From the NCBI GenBank assembly GCA_944990035.1, contig CALYLX010000115.1:62001-126000 (forward strand): DNA of 64,000 nucleotides. Reading direction: 5' to 3'. The translations under genes and the position numbers were made by a program. Positions within the stretch are counted from its first letter, which is position 1. Each line of letters begins with the position of its first letter. This DNA is from Clitopilus passeckerianus (Eukaryota > Basidiomycota > Agaricomycetes > Agaricales > Entolomataceae). Below are positions 33,499 to 44,480 of this stretch, piece after piece. The notes under the pieces are model-generated. The model was given only the letters and a program-made list of their open reading frames with translations, searched no databases and was not told the origin of the DNA.

Positions 33499-33744
33499 TT
33501 AGAGCTGCGTTACTCCGGGGTAAGTTTGAATACCTCTTACTATTCTCTCAAAGATTTCAGGATACAACTCTAACTCGTCCTTTGCTGCGACAATCACGGT
33601 TCGAACACCCGAGAAATACTTGTGCAGGCCGTGGTCAAATGTCACGGACAGCATGAATTGATGCTCGTGAAACCTTGCCAGCTGCTCAGAGGAAGAAACA
33701 GAGTCACTTTGAAAGACGCAGTATTGTGGGGTGAAAGACGCCAT
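33499..33744 (-). CDS. Hypothetical 81-aa frame, possibly a first exon
   Basis: ATG at 33744 (MASFTPQYCVFQSD) to a stop at 33499. It ends just upstream of the F-box-like gene on the same strand and could be an independent small protein or its 5' exon. The composition is protein-like, with no domain recognised. Confidence 0.35.
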   Translation of the reverse strand: MASFTPQYCVFQSDSVSSSEQLARFHEHQFMLSVTFDHGLHKYFSGVRTVIVAAKDELELYPEIFERIVRGIQTYPGVTQL

Positions 33745-33881
33745 GGTAATTAGAGGTAGAGTATGGGTGTGATTCACACTGATTTTGAACAATTGTGTCG
33801 CCAGATCCTTACCCACTGATCCAGGATGATCGGATGGGAAGGCACAAAAGCGTACAGCATCTTGCTCCCTCGTATGATGTG

Positions 33882-33983
33882 CCAGCTGTTTGCAAAACGA
33901 TAGGCACCCCTACGTCCGTCTACACACAGAGACGCTTGATCGCGCATCAGTCTGCCGAGCAACGCCGAACCCGGTAGTTTGGC
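33882..33983 (-). repeat. Left arm of an inverted-repeat pair
   Basis: 102 bp, about 94% identical to the reverse complement of 34844-34944. The arms face each other and enclose a Tc1/mariner-type transposase relic. Confidence 0.8.
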
Positions 33984-34087
33984 TCTCGGACCTGACTCCA
34001 ACTACCTCCTCGAGACTGAGGCAGCGCAGAGACTGCTACATACTTTGATATACATGTACTACCCCGGCAATGAGAAGGCATCGTTTA

Positions 34088-34793
34088 AAAGACGTTAAGT
34101 GGCTTGCATTAAATCTCTCAGTCGTAAGGGGCTTCTCTCGAACATAAATCAGGAAAGTTACGGTTGTGAGCAAGAGCACAATCAACCGGGTCAAGAGACT
34201 TCATCGTGGAACGGGGCAACTTTTCAAGAAGAATTATATGGATGGACGACCTAGGGTTCTAAATGGATGGGAAATCTCGGTATCATGATGATATTCGATG
34301 CCTATTGCTTCATTTGAGTATCCAGAACTGATTGAACCGGTTGGGCAACAGTTTCTTGAAGGTTATATTGAGCTCTAACCTGATTCGTTCTTCTCCGAGC
34401 TTTGAGAGCAGCTGGAGGGAACATATGGGGTGTGGGGATCAGTTTCTACCATTCATCGAACCCTAAAGCGGCGAGGATTTCGCCGTATTAAGCTGAGATT
34501 GATCAGAAAATCTAGAAATCACAGCTCAATGTTTTATTATCCCTGTGTAGCTCTCTAGACAAGCAGTCGGACATGATTAAAAAGGCGAGACAAGATATCT
34601 ACGAGTTATTGGGGCCCATTATGAGCTGAACAACTGGTTTTTGTTGACGAAAGCGCTTTTGATAGACGTGTGGTCTGCCGCTCTCATGGATGGGCACTGT
34701 TCGGAAATCGCGCCGACGAGCGCAATTTCTTCATTAGGGGGACATTCTATTTTATACTGCCTGCAATATTGAATTTCTGTAACGTCAATGGTT
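34088..34793 (+). pseudogene. Tc1/mariner-superfamily transposase relic
   Basis: A decayed plus-strand coding relic. The start reads as the helix-turn-helix of Tc1-like transposases (VSKSTINRVKRLH, then a GRPR-like stretch about 34240). Next comes FLSEL-like and STIHRTLKRRGFRRIK (about 34440-34490). It ends with the first part of the DDE_3 core: LVFVDESAFDRRVVCRSHGWAL (catalytic Asp about 34645) and RGTFYFILPA. Several stops and frameshifts interrupt it, and the C-terminal half of the catalytic domain is missing. Not functional. Confidence 0.75.
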
Positions 34794-34843
34794 AGCGTCG
34801 ACGGCATTGAGCAAGCAGGGAAATTCATCCAAGTGGCTGTGGG

Positions 34844-34944
34844 GCCAAACTACCGGGTTCGGCATGCTCGGCAGACTGATGTGCGATCAAGCGTCTCTGT
34901 GTGTAGGCGGACGTAGGTGTGTCTATCGTTTTGCAAACAGCTGG
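34844..34944 (+). repeat. Right arm of the inverted-repeat pair
   Basis: 101 bp matching 33882-33983 in inverse orientation, with five or six substitutions and one indel. Possibly the TIR of the enclosed transposon or of a carrier element. Confidence 0.8.
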
Positions 34945-35049
34945 AACAATCTATGCGTGGTTGCGAGTTCGGCACCCAGTTCGGAATTCTCCGTTCCGCG
35001 CGTACCCTGCAATCGAAATTGCCTTGAGCACAGTGCAGAATTCTGATCC

Positions 35050-36300
35050 ATCCAGGATGTAGTGGCGGTGCATGCGGACGTAACGAAGCTCCCGCATGTT
35101 CTGATTGCACCTTGGCCGCCATTAGCCCATCATTCTCGCTGCTGTTCTGTTCTCGAGAGTCATGCTGCAAGGACTCCACTTGGCACATGCTTCGACTGCC
35201 TTGGCCTCGCCAACTGTGAGACTATTCTACGCAACGGAGCCTAGCTAGAGAGGACCACGCGTATGCCTCTCAACCTTGGCTCTCTCCCCGACTCAGCGAG
35301 TGATCCAATGGCCAGCTATCTAGGCGTCTCCTCAAGCACAGACGAGTCGAGTCCTTAGGATCCAACATGGTGGAGATGCTCAATGCAGTGGACACGCTCC
35401 TGCTCGGTATGTTATCGTGACTTCTTTCCCTACTATTATGGCGACCGGCTCACAACTGTTTTTGTTCCAGCTCACAGGACCACGACGGTTTCAATTGGAA
35501 GCTATTCTTACTCTCCTTGCTTCTCCAAGTAGCATGGAACGACGCAGCAGGTCACAAATCCCTTGCACGCTCAAAGCACAATCAATTACATGGGAGGCGC
35601 CTGAGGCAAGCCGACGAACCGCAACAAATTTGGCGCATTGGATAGGGCTCTGCGTCATAAGGATCGCTCTGATTTGGGCCGGGAAGTGCGCGTCTTCCTG
35701 GACGCCAAAGTTGCCCTCGATTTTTACCGTTTGCTTCTTCCCTGTCTAGCCCCGCCCTCTACGTCACCAATCTCACCCATCTCGCTACTCGTTTCACAGA
35801 CCACATTCCGCTATCTACTATGCACGCCCTCATACACGTTCGCCAGCCCAAGCCATCTGGCTGGGTTACAGTTCGCGGAGTGCGCAGTCCTTTGGCCTAT
35901 TCACGTTCAGGAATATCACTAAGAAATGAGGCCGGTATGTCACTTTCTTGTCCAACACCTCGTTACGGATCAGTCGGATTAAATCTTCTAGATAGCTGTA
36001 TTCATGAACATGCTGGACGACTTCGACTCCTTCCCTCCTTCCTTCATTTGGTATGGGTATCCTCTACACCGAAGTGTTATATCCCTGGCTAACCAACTGG
36101 TCGTCTTCTTAGCTGGTCTGAGCCGTAGGGAGCGGAGACTCCGGTAGTGCGATAGTAGCGGGTATGTAGCTATGTCGTGAATCTCAGGCGGAGCGATCAG
36201 TTAACATTTACCATAATAATATAGATACGTCCTCACTATGCACCTGTAACCCACCTCAGTGCCCAACTGAGATGCGTTCAACTTCCCTTATGTTCGTGTA
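35050..36300 (+). repeat. Dispersed repeat R, copy 5
   Basis: Block B (caacggagcctagctagag) at 35232-35250, and the cttccctgtctagcc block at about 35738-35752, which matches about 28540 in copy 4 and 25225 in copy 3. Block A is absent; the Tc1/mariner relic and its inverted repeat occupy the place where it would be. Confidence 0.5.
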
Positions 36301-37040
36301 TCGATTCTCGTCTGTAGGATGCCAACTGACCGAGTATTTGGCTTACAGGCATCTGCATCTCCTCTCACCCCGAAGTAACTCGGAGGTCCAACGAGGAACA
36401 AGTCTAGGTGATGACCGAGAACTCGGTACGCTAGGCATGTTTGTTTTCATGTTTAAATTTCGGCGGTTAACTTGTCCTTGAAGATCAACTCGCCGCTAGT
36501 TATGAGCTACAAGCCAAGCAGCGTGACCTCGACAGATCTGACCTGCGATTTTGTATCGTATCCGATTCGTTCTCTATTCTGCATTCTTTCTACTCTCGTG
36601 GGTCCGTTTTCATTCCGTCATTGCACCATGAACAACCAACCCTCTTACGACAAACCCTAGAAACAAAGAATGGACTTGGCTTCGAACACACACGCTCTCT
36701 CAAATTAGTTACACCACCCTCTCCCTCCTATCCTAATATCGCAACCCCGGACGGCCGGTCGGTGGAGGAAAGTGGCGTAGGTTGCCAACAGCGAAGGACC
36801 AGCGAAGAATTGGAGCATTACCGCCAACGGTAAGCATTCCTTGAAGACATGGATATGTATGACGAGCAGGTGCTTACGTGTCTCATCTTCGCAGGGTCGA
36901 GTTCTTAGTTCAGGCTTGAGCAGAAGAGCTTCGGTTTACTAAATATTGAATCTCTAGGTATTTCCAAGCTGTGTACAATTATTCAATATGTCAAGTACCA
37001 CATGTCCCGAATGCATGAGAAACCTTGATACGCAACCAAA
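36300..37040. other. No supported gene
   Basis: Lies between repeat copy 5 and the F-box gene. Short frames only. Confidence 0.35.
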
Positions 37041-37042
37041 TA

Positions 37043-38340
37043 TTAATTGCTCGCTACCTGAACGTCCAGCTTCTCCCTTCTCAGCATCCCTGGCATCTGC
37101 TCCCGCAATTGCATGACCAGATCCTCATGTACCTCATGTATGGCCTGAGGTGTTACATCTGTTTCCAAAATAAGCTTGATAATGACGGAAGTACGTGGAA
37201 GTTTCGATTCGCCAAACTTCTCATCGAGGGCGTTCTCGAATGAATGAAACCCTACTGCTTTGACCCGCTCTACTGGGGTACCGATATCATCCATCCATAC
37301 AACCATATGGATAGATATCTCCTCGAGAGCGAGGGAGCCGACGGAAGATATAGTGCTGATTATCTCGGTTGGCACTTCCACCTGGTTCCACATGGTCAAT
37401 ACCAGCTTGAGAGTGCGAATGGAATGGTTTTCCAAGAGGGTGATTGGAGATAGGGCTAACAAATGTAAGATGATAGAATCAGAATCAACACCGGAAGGGA
37501 GAGTGAGGCATACACACGTCCTGCGTGACTCAGATCAATCGTGAGATGTTCAAGACGAGAACCGCACTGCTTCAGGAGTCTCTCGACACTCCTCCACTCT
37601 GCTAGGTACATTTCGCAGTCCTCGAGCCTGAGATAAACCTCTTTGAACCTCCCTCCCATACAGATTACCGCTTCGAAGACGGCTGGAATAACGTGGCTTG
37701 TCACGTCGTAGAAATGGAAGTAGGTTGTCTCAGCCAGTATCTGGCTGCCATGTTCACCACCGGTCACGGGGATGGTCTTTCTATCTGCCAGATCTACCCT
37801 GTGGAGCTCGAACCGGTCGAGCTTAGACGATGCCACCGCCGCTGTTGCATCTACCATTCCGCCAGCTGAGCTGAACGTACTTCCCCACTTTAGCGAGGTT
37901 ATTCCCGTCCCCAAACTGTGCATGTGAGGCATCCAGAGTTCCGTGGAGGTATCGAGCTGGGGTACGCGCTCAATAGACAATTCCTTCACGTTCGTCAATC
38001 CCTCTACGTAGGAGAGCAAAGCCTCTGCATTATCACCCTCAGGCGCAGGCTCATAAGGGTAAGAATAACGTGTCAACTTGACGGATTGTAAGAGGTGTCC
38101 AATAGTCGAAAATGGAGAAGCAAGCAACGTGTTGAGGCGTCCAAGGTAGGTATTTGAACCAATCGTGTCCCTATCCCAGTACAGGACGAGCGTCAGGTAA
38201 CGAGGATAAACATTATTCGTAGCCGCGAGGAATTCTTTTGACACAAGTCGACATGAACGAAGGGAGATTCTGGGCTCGTTTTCGTTTTCGGGCACGAGAG
38301 TCACGATAGACTGGAGGATTTCACTCGGGATTTCAACCAT
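37043..38340 (-). CDS. F-box protein, 411 aa
   Basis: Exon 1 is 37518-38340, the 62-nt intron 37456-37517 (GTGTGTAT to GTTAG) follows, and exon 2 is 37043-37455. The phase is preserved and the total is divisible by three. The N-terminus MVEIPSEILQSIVTLV to RSCRLVSKEFLAA is a typical fungal F-box, which would bind Skp1 in an SCF ubiquitin ligase. The rest is a divergent leucine-rich region (VKELSIE, ITSLKW, LEHLTIDL) that would choose the substrate. A clear paralog with the same intron position and intron length starts at 62979. No disabling change is seen. Confidence 0.8.
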
Positions 38341-38820
38341 GCTGGGTTGCGAATTTGGCTTAAGGGTGGTGGTAAAGGAGAAGGAGGAGGAGGCGTTGGA
38401 TTTTTAAGGTGGACAATTTCATAAAACATGACTCGGAGCAGCCACGGGGTCTTGGAGGTTGAAAGCTTAGTGACAATGTAGCAACCCCATGGGCCAAATG
38501 ATTTCCATCTACTTGGCGACGGTACAGTGAGATAATGGTCCCACATGAGAATATTTGAACCGCTCAGTCTGAGACCTCCCAGCCTTTGACGCTTTCCAGA
38601 TTTGATCTCTTTTGCGATGAGTTGACGCCGAACAACTTGGGGGTTGTTCAGCCTCGTCGTCCTAGATCAGAAGGTTTCACATTCAGAACTCGACATGTAT
38701 AAATGGAAGAGATTCTGGTGGAGGCGGCAAGATAGAGCCGTTCTGAGTCACTCATACGTGCGATCTGAATCCGAGGTAAATGGATCCTCTGCAATTCACG
38801 CAACATGCTCCGTGGTAATG
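38341..38820. other. Upstream region of the F-box gene
   Basis: A pyrimidine-rich stretch (read on the minus strand) just upstream of the start codon. No other feature is supported. Confidence 0.35.
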
Positions 38821-38829
38821 ATAGTGGAG

Positions 38830-39960
38830 AGACAGCTCAGAATCGGATGGTTTCATGTTCATCCCTCTCCGTGGGAACCCAGTACGTGCTTTCTTGATCT
38901 CAACCACCATGACCATCTTGTCGCCATCTCTGCAAAAACGCGCCAACACGACGCGACTTTGATAACTTCCTTGAAGCCACGGCGAGATAACATGTACGAA
39001 TGAGGCCTACGGCTACAGAAATGCGAAAAAAATGGAGAGAAGGTGTGTTTTGGCGATAGTGGCAAGGGGCTAAGGCGACGTTCGTGTGATTTGTCCAATC
39101 TATTCTATCTATCTCAGGCTGACGGTGATGTAGCATCTAGTCGACAAATGTCGTTACTTGATTGTTCTCCCTACACCTACTAGCTCAAGCAACCTCTGTT
39201 GTTCATCCAAGGCCCACACAACAGTCCTCTCGATACCTCGCCCAACTACCACTGCTGGGGCCTCGTCAACTATGGTTCTCTCCTTCGGAAAGGTCTCTAG
39301 TCGTAGAAGAACTACCCTTTCCTATGTCCTCCCTGGTCGGGTTCCACGACTTCTTCGTTCCCAGCCTTGCATGGTGCGCGTATATCGCCCAGGCGCTTGT
39401 TCTGTCCCTGACCGACCAAGAGATCATTTACCTAGGCATCCCTTCAATCAATGCGCCAGTCTACTTCCCCCGCTAGTGGATAGGTATCCGATGTGGTTGA
39501 TGGGTACAAGGCTCTGAAGAATCGACACTGGTTGAAATGATCACCCTCTAGCTCGGTATGCCATCCTGAGTTCCTCGCTTCTGGTGTAGCTGCTGACTCA
39601 CGACTGGCTTCATTCTAGATGCCACTACCATATCGACGATTTTGACTGGAAGCTATACCTGCCCATCCCTATTCGCTCAATGGCATAAGACTAGATAGTA
39701 AATTAAAAATGCCTCACGCACCCATCCCACCACAATTGAGTGCGGATCCTCAATCTATTGAGGTGGCACGGTCTGGCTCGCTGGTATCGCCATTGGTGAT
39801 GGGTTTACCCTACGATTGGACTGAGAGGTGTGTATCGGGGATCAATCGACGGCTCAACTTCTTGGGAGGTACACTCCTAGGAGCTACGCCTGACATGTTT
39901 GTGTTTGGGTTCGACCTCTGCAAGTTAACATGGTCTTGGAGTTAAAATCGCTTTTCCTCT
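38830..39960 (+). repeat. Dispersed repeat R, copy 6
   Basis: Block A (gctcagaatcggatggtttcatg) 38834-38878. The intron-like gttcgtgtgatttgtccaatct...catctag follows at about 39080-39140. A diverged block B lies at about 39290 and a weak block C (gcctcacgcacccatcc) at about 39712. Spacings match the other copies. Confidence 0.55.
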
Positions 39961-40289
39961 GGTAATACATGTCGATCTGTCAATACTGTACCATGATAAT
40001 GACGACGCTCTCAATTCGCCACCCGAATCGCCCCTGCATATTTTCCCGAATTGCCATTTCGCGGATGTCCCAAGAAATGCAAGATAAGTTATCTTCGCGA
40101 GTTAGTTACTGGTATCATCATTTCAGATTCGCCCGATTTAACACAAGCCATTTGTATCGTGCCGGCTTCGGTAGAGGAATGAAGACTTGCCATGGCTATG
40201 ACTTTGGGTAGCAGGAAGGCCCTCCATGAGCTTCGGAACACGACCTTACTAGCCAACCGTGGTGTCCTTCGTATGTTATACCAGCAAAA

Positions 40290-40520
40290 GCATCTACACA
40301 GTTGATAATTACATCCAAAGGGAGACGATCCCACATGGAGCGGATAAACCAGGTGTTGAAGACCATTGAGCCATCAGACGGTCGTATGAATCGCCATCTC
40401 AGTATCTACACACACACCAAACGATAGCAAATCTTGGCGATTGCCGATGTTCACTTCCATCCTGAACACCACGTTTTCTTTGCGGACTGCCTCACGACAC
40501 CTGGCGCGTTTTGAAACGTA
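40290..40520 (-). pseudogene. Decayed C-terminal end, paralog of 41340-41618
   Basis: The minus-strand frame EAVRKENVVFRMEVNIGNR and onward ends in IHTTV-stop. The DNA on both sides of the stop (TGATGGCT, CGTCTCCC, TTGGATG) matches the end of 41340-41618. Only the 3' part is recognisable and the family is not identified. Confidence 0.4.
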
Positions 40521-40702
40521 GCTTCATTCTCTCATTCATCCACCATCAATAAACTTGGACTTGAAGGTTGAAGCTCCCGCCAACGACATCTGAATCAACG
40601 AGTGACGTACTCGGTACCTGGACACTGTTAAATCGACACTTTTGTATCTCCAACTTGTGCGCAATCAGCTTGCTCAGATTTTGCACTACACACACTGTTC
40701 AA

Positions 40703-41147
40703 ATGTCTATTACCGGCCTCCACGGAAATTTACTGATCGGCCAGAACGTCAACATTGCTAGTACTAATGTTCAGAGTGCGTTCCCAAAACCACCGATAGT
40801 TGAAGCATTAACAAAGTGTTTAATAGGTCCTCCACCCCAGCGGCCTCTCGCTGATGTTCAGATACGCGAACTTCATCGCCGCCTGGTGTGTATTTTAACT
40901 CTATCTATTCAACATTTATCAATGTACCACTGTTCCTTATTTTCAGCTGAACGCAATTCGGCATAATGACATTAACTTGGCCAAACGGTATACCCATATT
41001 TTGCTTCCATTGTAAACCCGCCTTTTCTTTCATAAATTGTGACAATGATAAAGATACCCTTACAATATTTCGTGCAATTCTCCTCTCAGTACTAACGCCC
41101 TGTTTCGAGAACCTCCTGCAACAGGGGCAGAATACATTATCCAGTGA
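40703..41147 (+). CDS. Hypothetical four-exon protein, 76 aa
   Basis: ATG at 40703. Exons are 40703-40775, 40827-40885, 40947-40987 and 41090-41147. Introns of 51, 61 and 102 nt are all GT-AG with compatible phases, and the total is divisible by three, ending TGA at 41145. The start is MSITGLHGNLLIGQNVNIAS, the middle PPPQRPLADVQIRELHRRL, and the end EPPATGAEYIIQ. No family is recognised. The opening resembles, weakly, the glycine/asparagine-rich leaders of some basidiomycete multidomain proteins, so this could be a truncated N-terminus. The clean splice phases argue for a real transcript. Confidence 0.45.
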
Positions 41148-41339
41148 CTAGCATTGCTCCGTCGGACTTGTACCATTGCACTCGCTTTGGAAAATGATTA
41201 GGGAATTCTTAGTTACGATACCCATGGATTGCTCCAAGCCGCCAAAAACTAGTTGTGGACACCGCGTCTGCAACTGCATCCAAGGGGAGACGATCCAACA
41301 TGGAGCAGATGTGCTCAGGCGCTGAAAACCATTTAGCCA

Positions 41340-41618
41340 TCAAGTGGTAGTACGAATGTGATTTCTGTCAATCAAGACGCCCCAGTAATGACGTTGCTCG
41401 ACTGCCCGGTAGTCCACTTCGAAGTTCACTTCGTTGAAAGTGATTCGGCTTGGGGAGAGCGGGTACAAGTCCTGTAAATGTCCATAATGGTGAACATAGC
41501 ACTTTTTCCGGATCTCGTAGCCTTGATAGGGAATATTGGTATTCGCTTGAATTTCACCTAAGGAGTTGTCTAAACCTTTGTGCCTCTTGGCTACTTCACC
41601 ACTGAAAAGTCGATTCAA
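41340..41618 (-). CDS. Hypothetical 92-aa fragment (C-terminal exon)
   Basis: A minus-strand frame ending YWGVLIDRNHIRTTT-stop; the decayed paralogous end lies at 40290-40520. Aromatic and charged residues look protein-like (SRITFNEVNFEVDYR), but no domain was recognised. The upstream end runs into a tRNA-like relic, so this is probably a truncated gene. Confidence 0.35.
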   Translation of the reverse strand: MNRLFSGEVAKRHKGLDNSLGEIQANTNIPYQGYEIRKKCYVHHYGHLQDLYPLSPSRITFNEVNFEVDYRAVEQRHYWGVLIDRNHIRTTT

Positions 41619-41642
41619 AAGATGTTTAAAACACGTTCAAGT

Positions 41643-41745
41643 GACATATATACCACGGCGTCTAGGCATCGACAGGGGATCGAACCCCGGGCCCTTGGCT
41701 CGAGTCGCTGAGCCTCCCACGATGGGTTCACCACTGTTGAGTGAA
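41643..41745 (-). pseudogene. tRNA-like relic
   Basis: On the minus strand a five-pair T-arm (cgggg-ttcgatc-ccctg) is preceded by ggctc...gagcc, which could be an anticodon stem. The acceptor stem does not form. Related in layout to 42216-42297. Confidence 0.4.
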
Positions 41746-42215
41746 GAGGCGCTGTTTCTCCCTTTGCTAGGGAGGTATTTTAAGGTCTCTCATTGTACTC
41801 AGCGTAGGCGCCAGCCAACTCAATAATAATAGCCGTCCACATCCACACTCCTATATAACAGTCTTCATCCTTAGAATCTGAAAAGCCGCTTAGCTCACTT
41901 CGATGAACTTTCCCGCATCGCCCGCTGAGATGAAGGAAGAATTTCCGGGTTTGAATCCCGGAATGGGAGGTGTATGGATTCGGATGTTCGTTTTCTTGTT
42001 GTGCTGCTATAATGCCCCTAGGGATATATACTCGATTGCGGGAGTGTAGAACGGTTAGAGAAGAGCTGGGAAAACAGGTTCGTCAAGCCTCCTGAGTCCT
42101 GCTTACTGAACACCGATTCATAGCAGGTGACTCAAAGTCGTGTATGTTACCGGTGCCCATAAACCTATTATCTAACAAGCATTTGCGGTATGGCAAAACC
42201 GTCTTCACTCCAGAT

Positions 42216-42297
42216 TTATAGAAGGGATCGAACCCACACCCGTCTCTCCGAGTTTCCGGGCCTCGCCGCGGGGGACAGCTCATTCACTTGGTAAAGA
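42216..42297 (-). pseudogene. tRNA-like relic
   Basis: On the minus strand ACCAAGTGAATGAGCTG resembles an A box and GGGTTCGATCCC a B box, with a long variable part as in Leu/Ser tRNAs. No acceptor stem, so a relic or SINE head. Confidence 0.4.
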
Positions 42298-42339
42298 GGG
42301 TCATGTTTATCTTTCGTCAGAGAGAAATATAGCGGACCG

Positions 42340-43980
42340 AGAGATACGACCGGCTCAGCATCGGATGAATTTGTATTGATCCCGATCCGTGAGAATAGGT
42401 CGATTCTTTAATCCTGACTGCCATGTTGCCCAGCCATTCCATTCAAACGCGTCGACACGCCGCGACTTGCAGGAAATCCTCGAAACCCACTGCAAGAGGA
42501 GGTAGATACAGAAGATTTCCATGGCAGGAACGCGCGAAACGGGGAGAGGGGACGTTTGGGTGATGACCTCAATTTGCAGCAGAGGTTGAGATGAGATTCG
42601 TGGATTCTGTTGAATCTATCTCACGCTGATGACACATACAGTTGACCGAAGTTGCTGCCTTGATTATCTCAGTCACATATCCGCCGCCTTCCATTCCTAC
42701 AGCTGGTGTTCTTCCTCTAAGAGCTGTACAAGAAGGCGTCTCGGCACCTCCCTCAAGTTCAACTACCGGACTAAACGGTGCCTAACTGGAGAAGAAGAAC
42801 CTCCATAGCTCCTCCCTGGCTGAGCCTGACGAGTCCTTGCTTCATCCTTTCAGAAGGTACGCATATATTTCACGCCGCCTTGTTCTCTCCCTATCTGACC
42901 AAACGCCGATCTACCTAGGCACATCTTCAACCAACTCACGCCTGCTTGAATGAGCCAGTGTTGGCTGATAGGAACCAAGCCCCCGAGGGGAAACCCAAAC
43001 TCCTAACTGCTCGGTATGTCTTCCTCCTCGAAAATATGGTGATTGTGTACTGACGTTTGGTCCCCAGCTTCCAGTACCACGTAAACAAATTCAACTCAAA
43101 GCTATACCTACCAACCCTCCTGCGTCAATACTGCCACGACATTGCTACCAACTCGTGCCCTTCAGCGGGTATACAAGAAATACTTTCGGCACCTCTCCCA
43201 ACCCCGAGCAAGAGAAGGATTCATAGCAACCCAGCATGGCGGATAGTTGCTGAAGAGCCAATTGACTCCAGACACCATTTCAAGATGCAAGTACGCTCCT
43301 CCTGTTTGGTATGTCACTTTGACCTCCTCACCATTGCAGTGACTGACTCTCGATCGGTTTTGTTGCCAGATACCAGCAGCAGCATCTCAAGGGATTCAAC
43401 TTGGGGCAATAGCTATCCTCCCTCGCGCCTTCCTGGGTCGTGCAAGAACGCCTCGCGCATCCAGGAGGAGATTTAGCATATGGTCAATACCGCAAGGGAA
43501 TCCGATCACCCATACGTGGAGATGGCCGGGGAGAGCTACTTAGAGGACCGCAACAAATATCTGGTCTACTGGACGGCGGTGGCGACGCTCTAGGTGGTTG
43601 GGTTAGCTTGGCCTTGGAGGTAGGTATCGTCGAATGCATATTGTTGTCCCGGATATAGATGCTTATTTCTCGTATCCGCCTTATCTCATATAGGTTTTAA
43701 TTCGTCGCTCTCGATGGTCTATGCCTTAGTCAGCGCCACCGCTCGCCAGTACATGAGATCTGGGCGACATTAGTTTCGAGTGGGTACATTACCTTCTTCT
43801 CCGACTTGTATGGCACAGTCGACTAATGCTGTCTATAGTGCCGGCCAACTAGGGATGGAGTGGAGAATCTGCCCTAGATACCGTCGAAACGGAATATATT
43901 ACAATCCCGGGAACCTACAAAGGGGGAGGGCTACATCTGCGAGTGCCAAACAAGGAAAATCCAATGTACTCTTGTGAACC
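42340..43980 (+). repeat. Dispersed repeat R, copy 7
   Basis: Block A (ggctcagcatcggatgaattt) 42351-42396, block B (aaacggtgcctaactggag) 42773-42791 and block C (cgcctcgcgcatccaggagga) about 43450. The B-to-C distance is larger (about 675 bp), so there is an insertion or extra exon. Intron-like gt...ag segments lie in the same relative places. Confidence 0.55.
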
Positions 43981-44329
43981 TTATGACTACCAGAGGTTCA
44001 TAACCGATGGACATCACTCGTTATATCACAGGGCAAGTTGTGAGAGTTGCAGAGGAGTCACCTACCTAATGATGCAGTTGCCACATGTTCAACCGATATG
44101 AATGACTCCGAATGATCTCGTTTGGTACCTTAGCGTATCAACAGTGAGTCCATTATAGCAAATCGGTGCAAGAATGATTTCTAATTAGAGATCATTCCCG
44201 TTGCAACATCGTCTCTATTAGAGACCCGTCTGTAATGTGCAAGTGCCTGCACCTCGGTGCATCCGCCTCGGCAAATAGCCTCCCGACTGCCCGCCTTCGT
44301 TGATTGCGTCGCTCACTGGCGCTAGACCC

Positions 44330-44480
44330 ATGGGAATATTTCCCGCCACTTGTTCTCATCGTTGCCCGCAGCGATCAAAACACCTCCTTTAGGGGGATAG
44401 ACTTCTATCCATGGGTATATTTGCTGCCTGCACTGCTCGTCGTTGCCCACAGCGATCAGAGCTTCTCTTTTAGGGGATAA
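44330..44480 (+). repeat. 79-bp tandem duplication
   Basis: Two tandem units, 44330-44408 and 44409-44480, each starting ccatggg and containing cgttgccc(g/a)cagcgatca and taggggata. About 75% identical. It lies inside the left end of the KDZ element. Confidence 0.7.
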
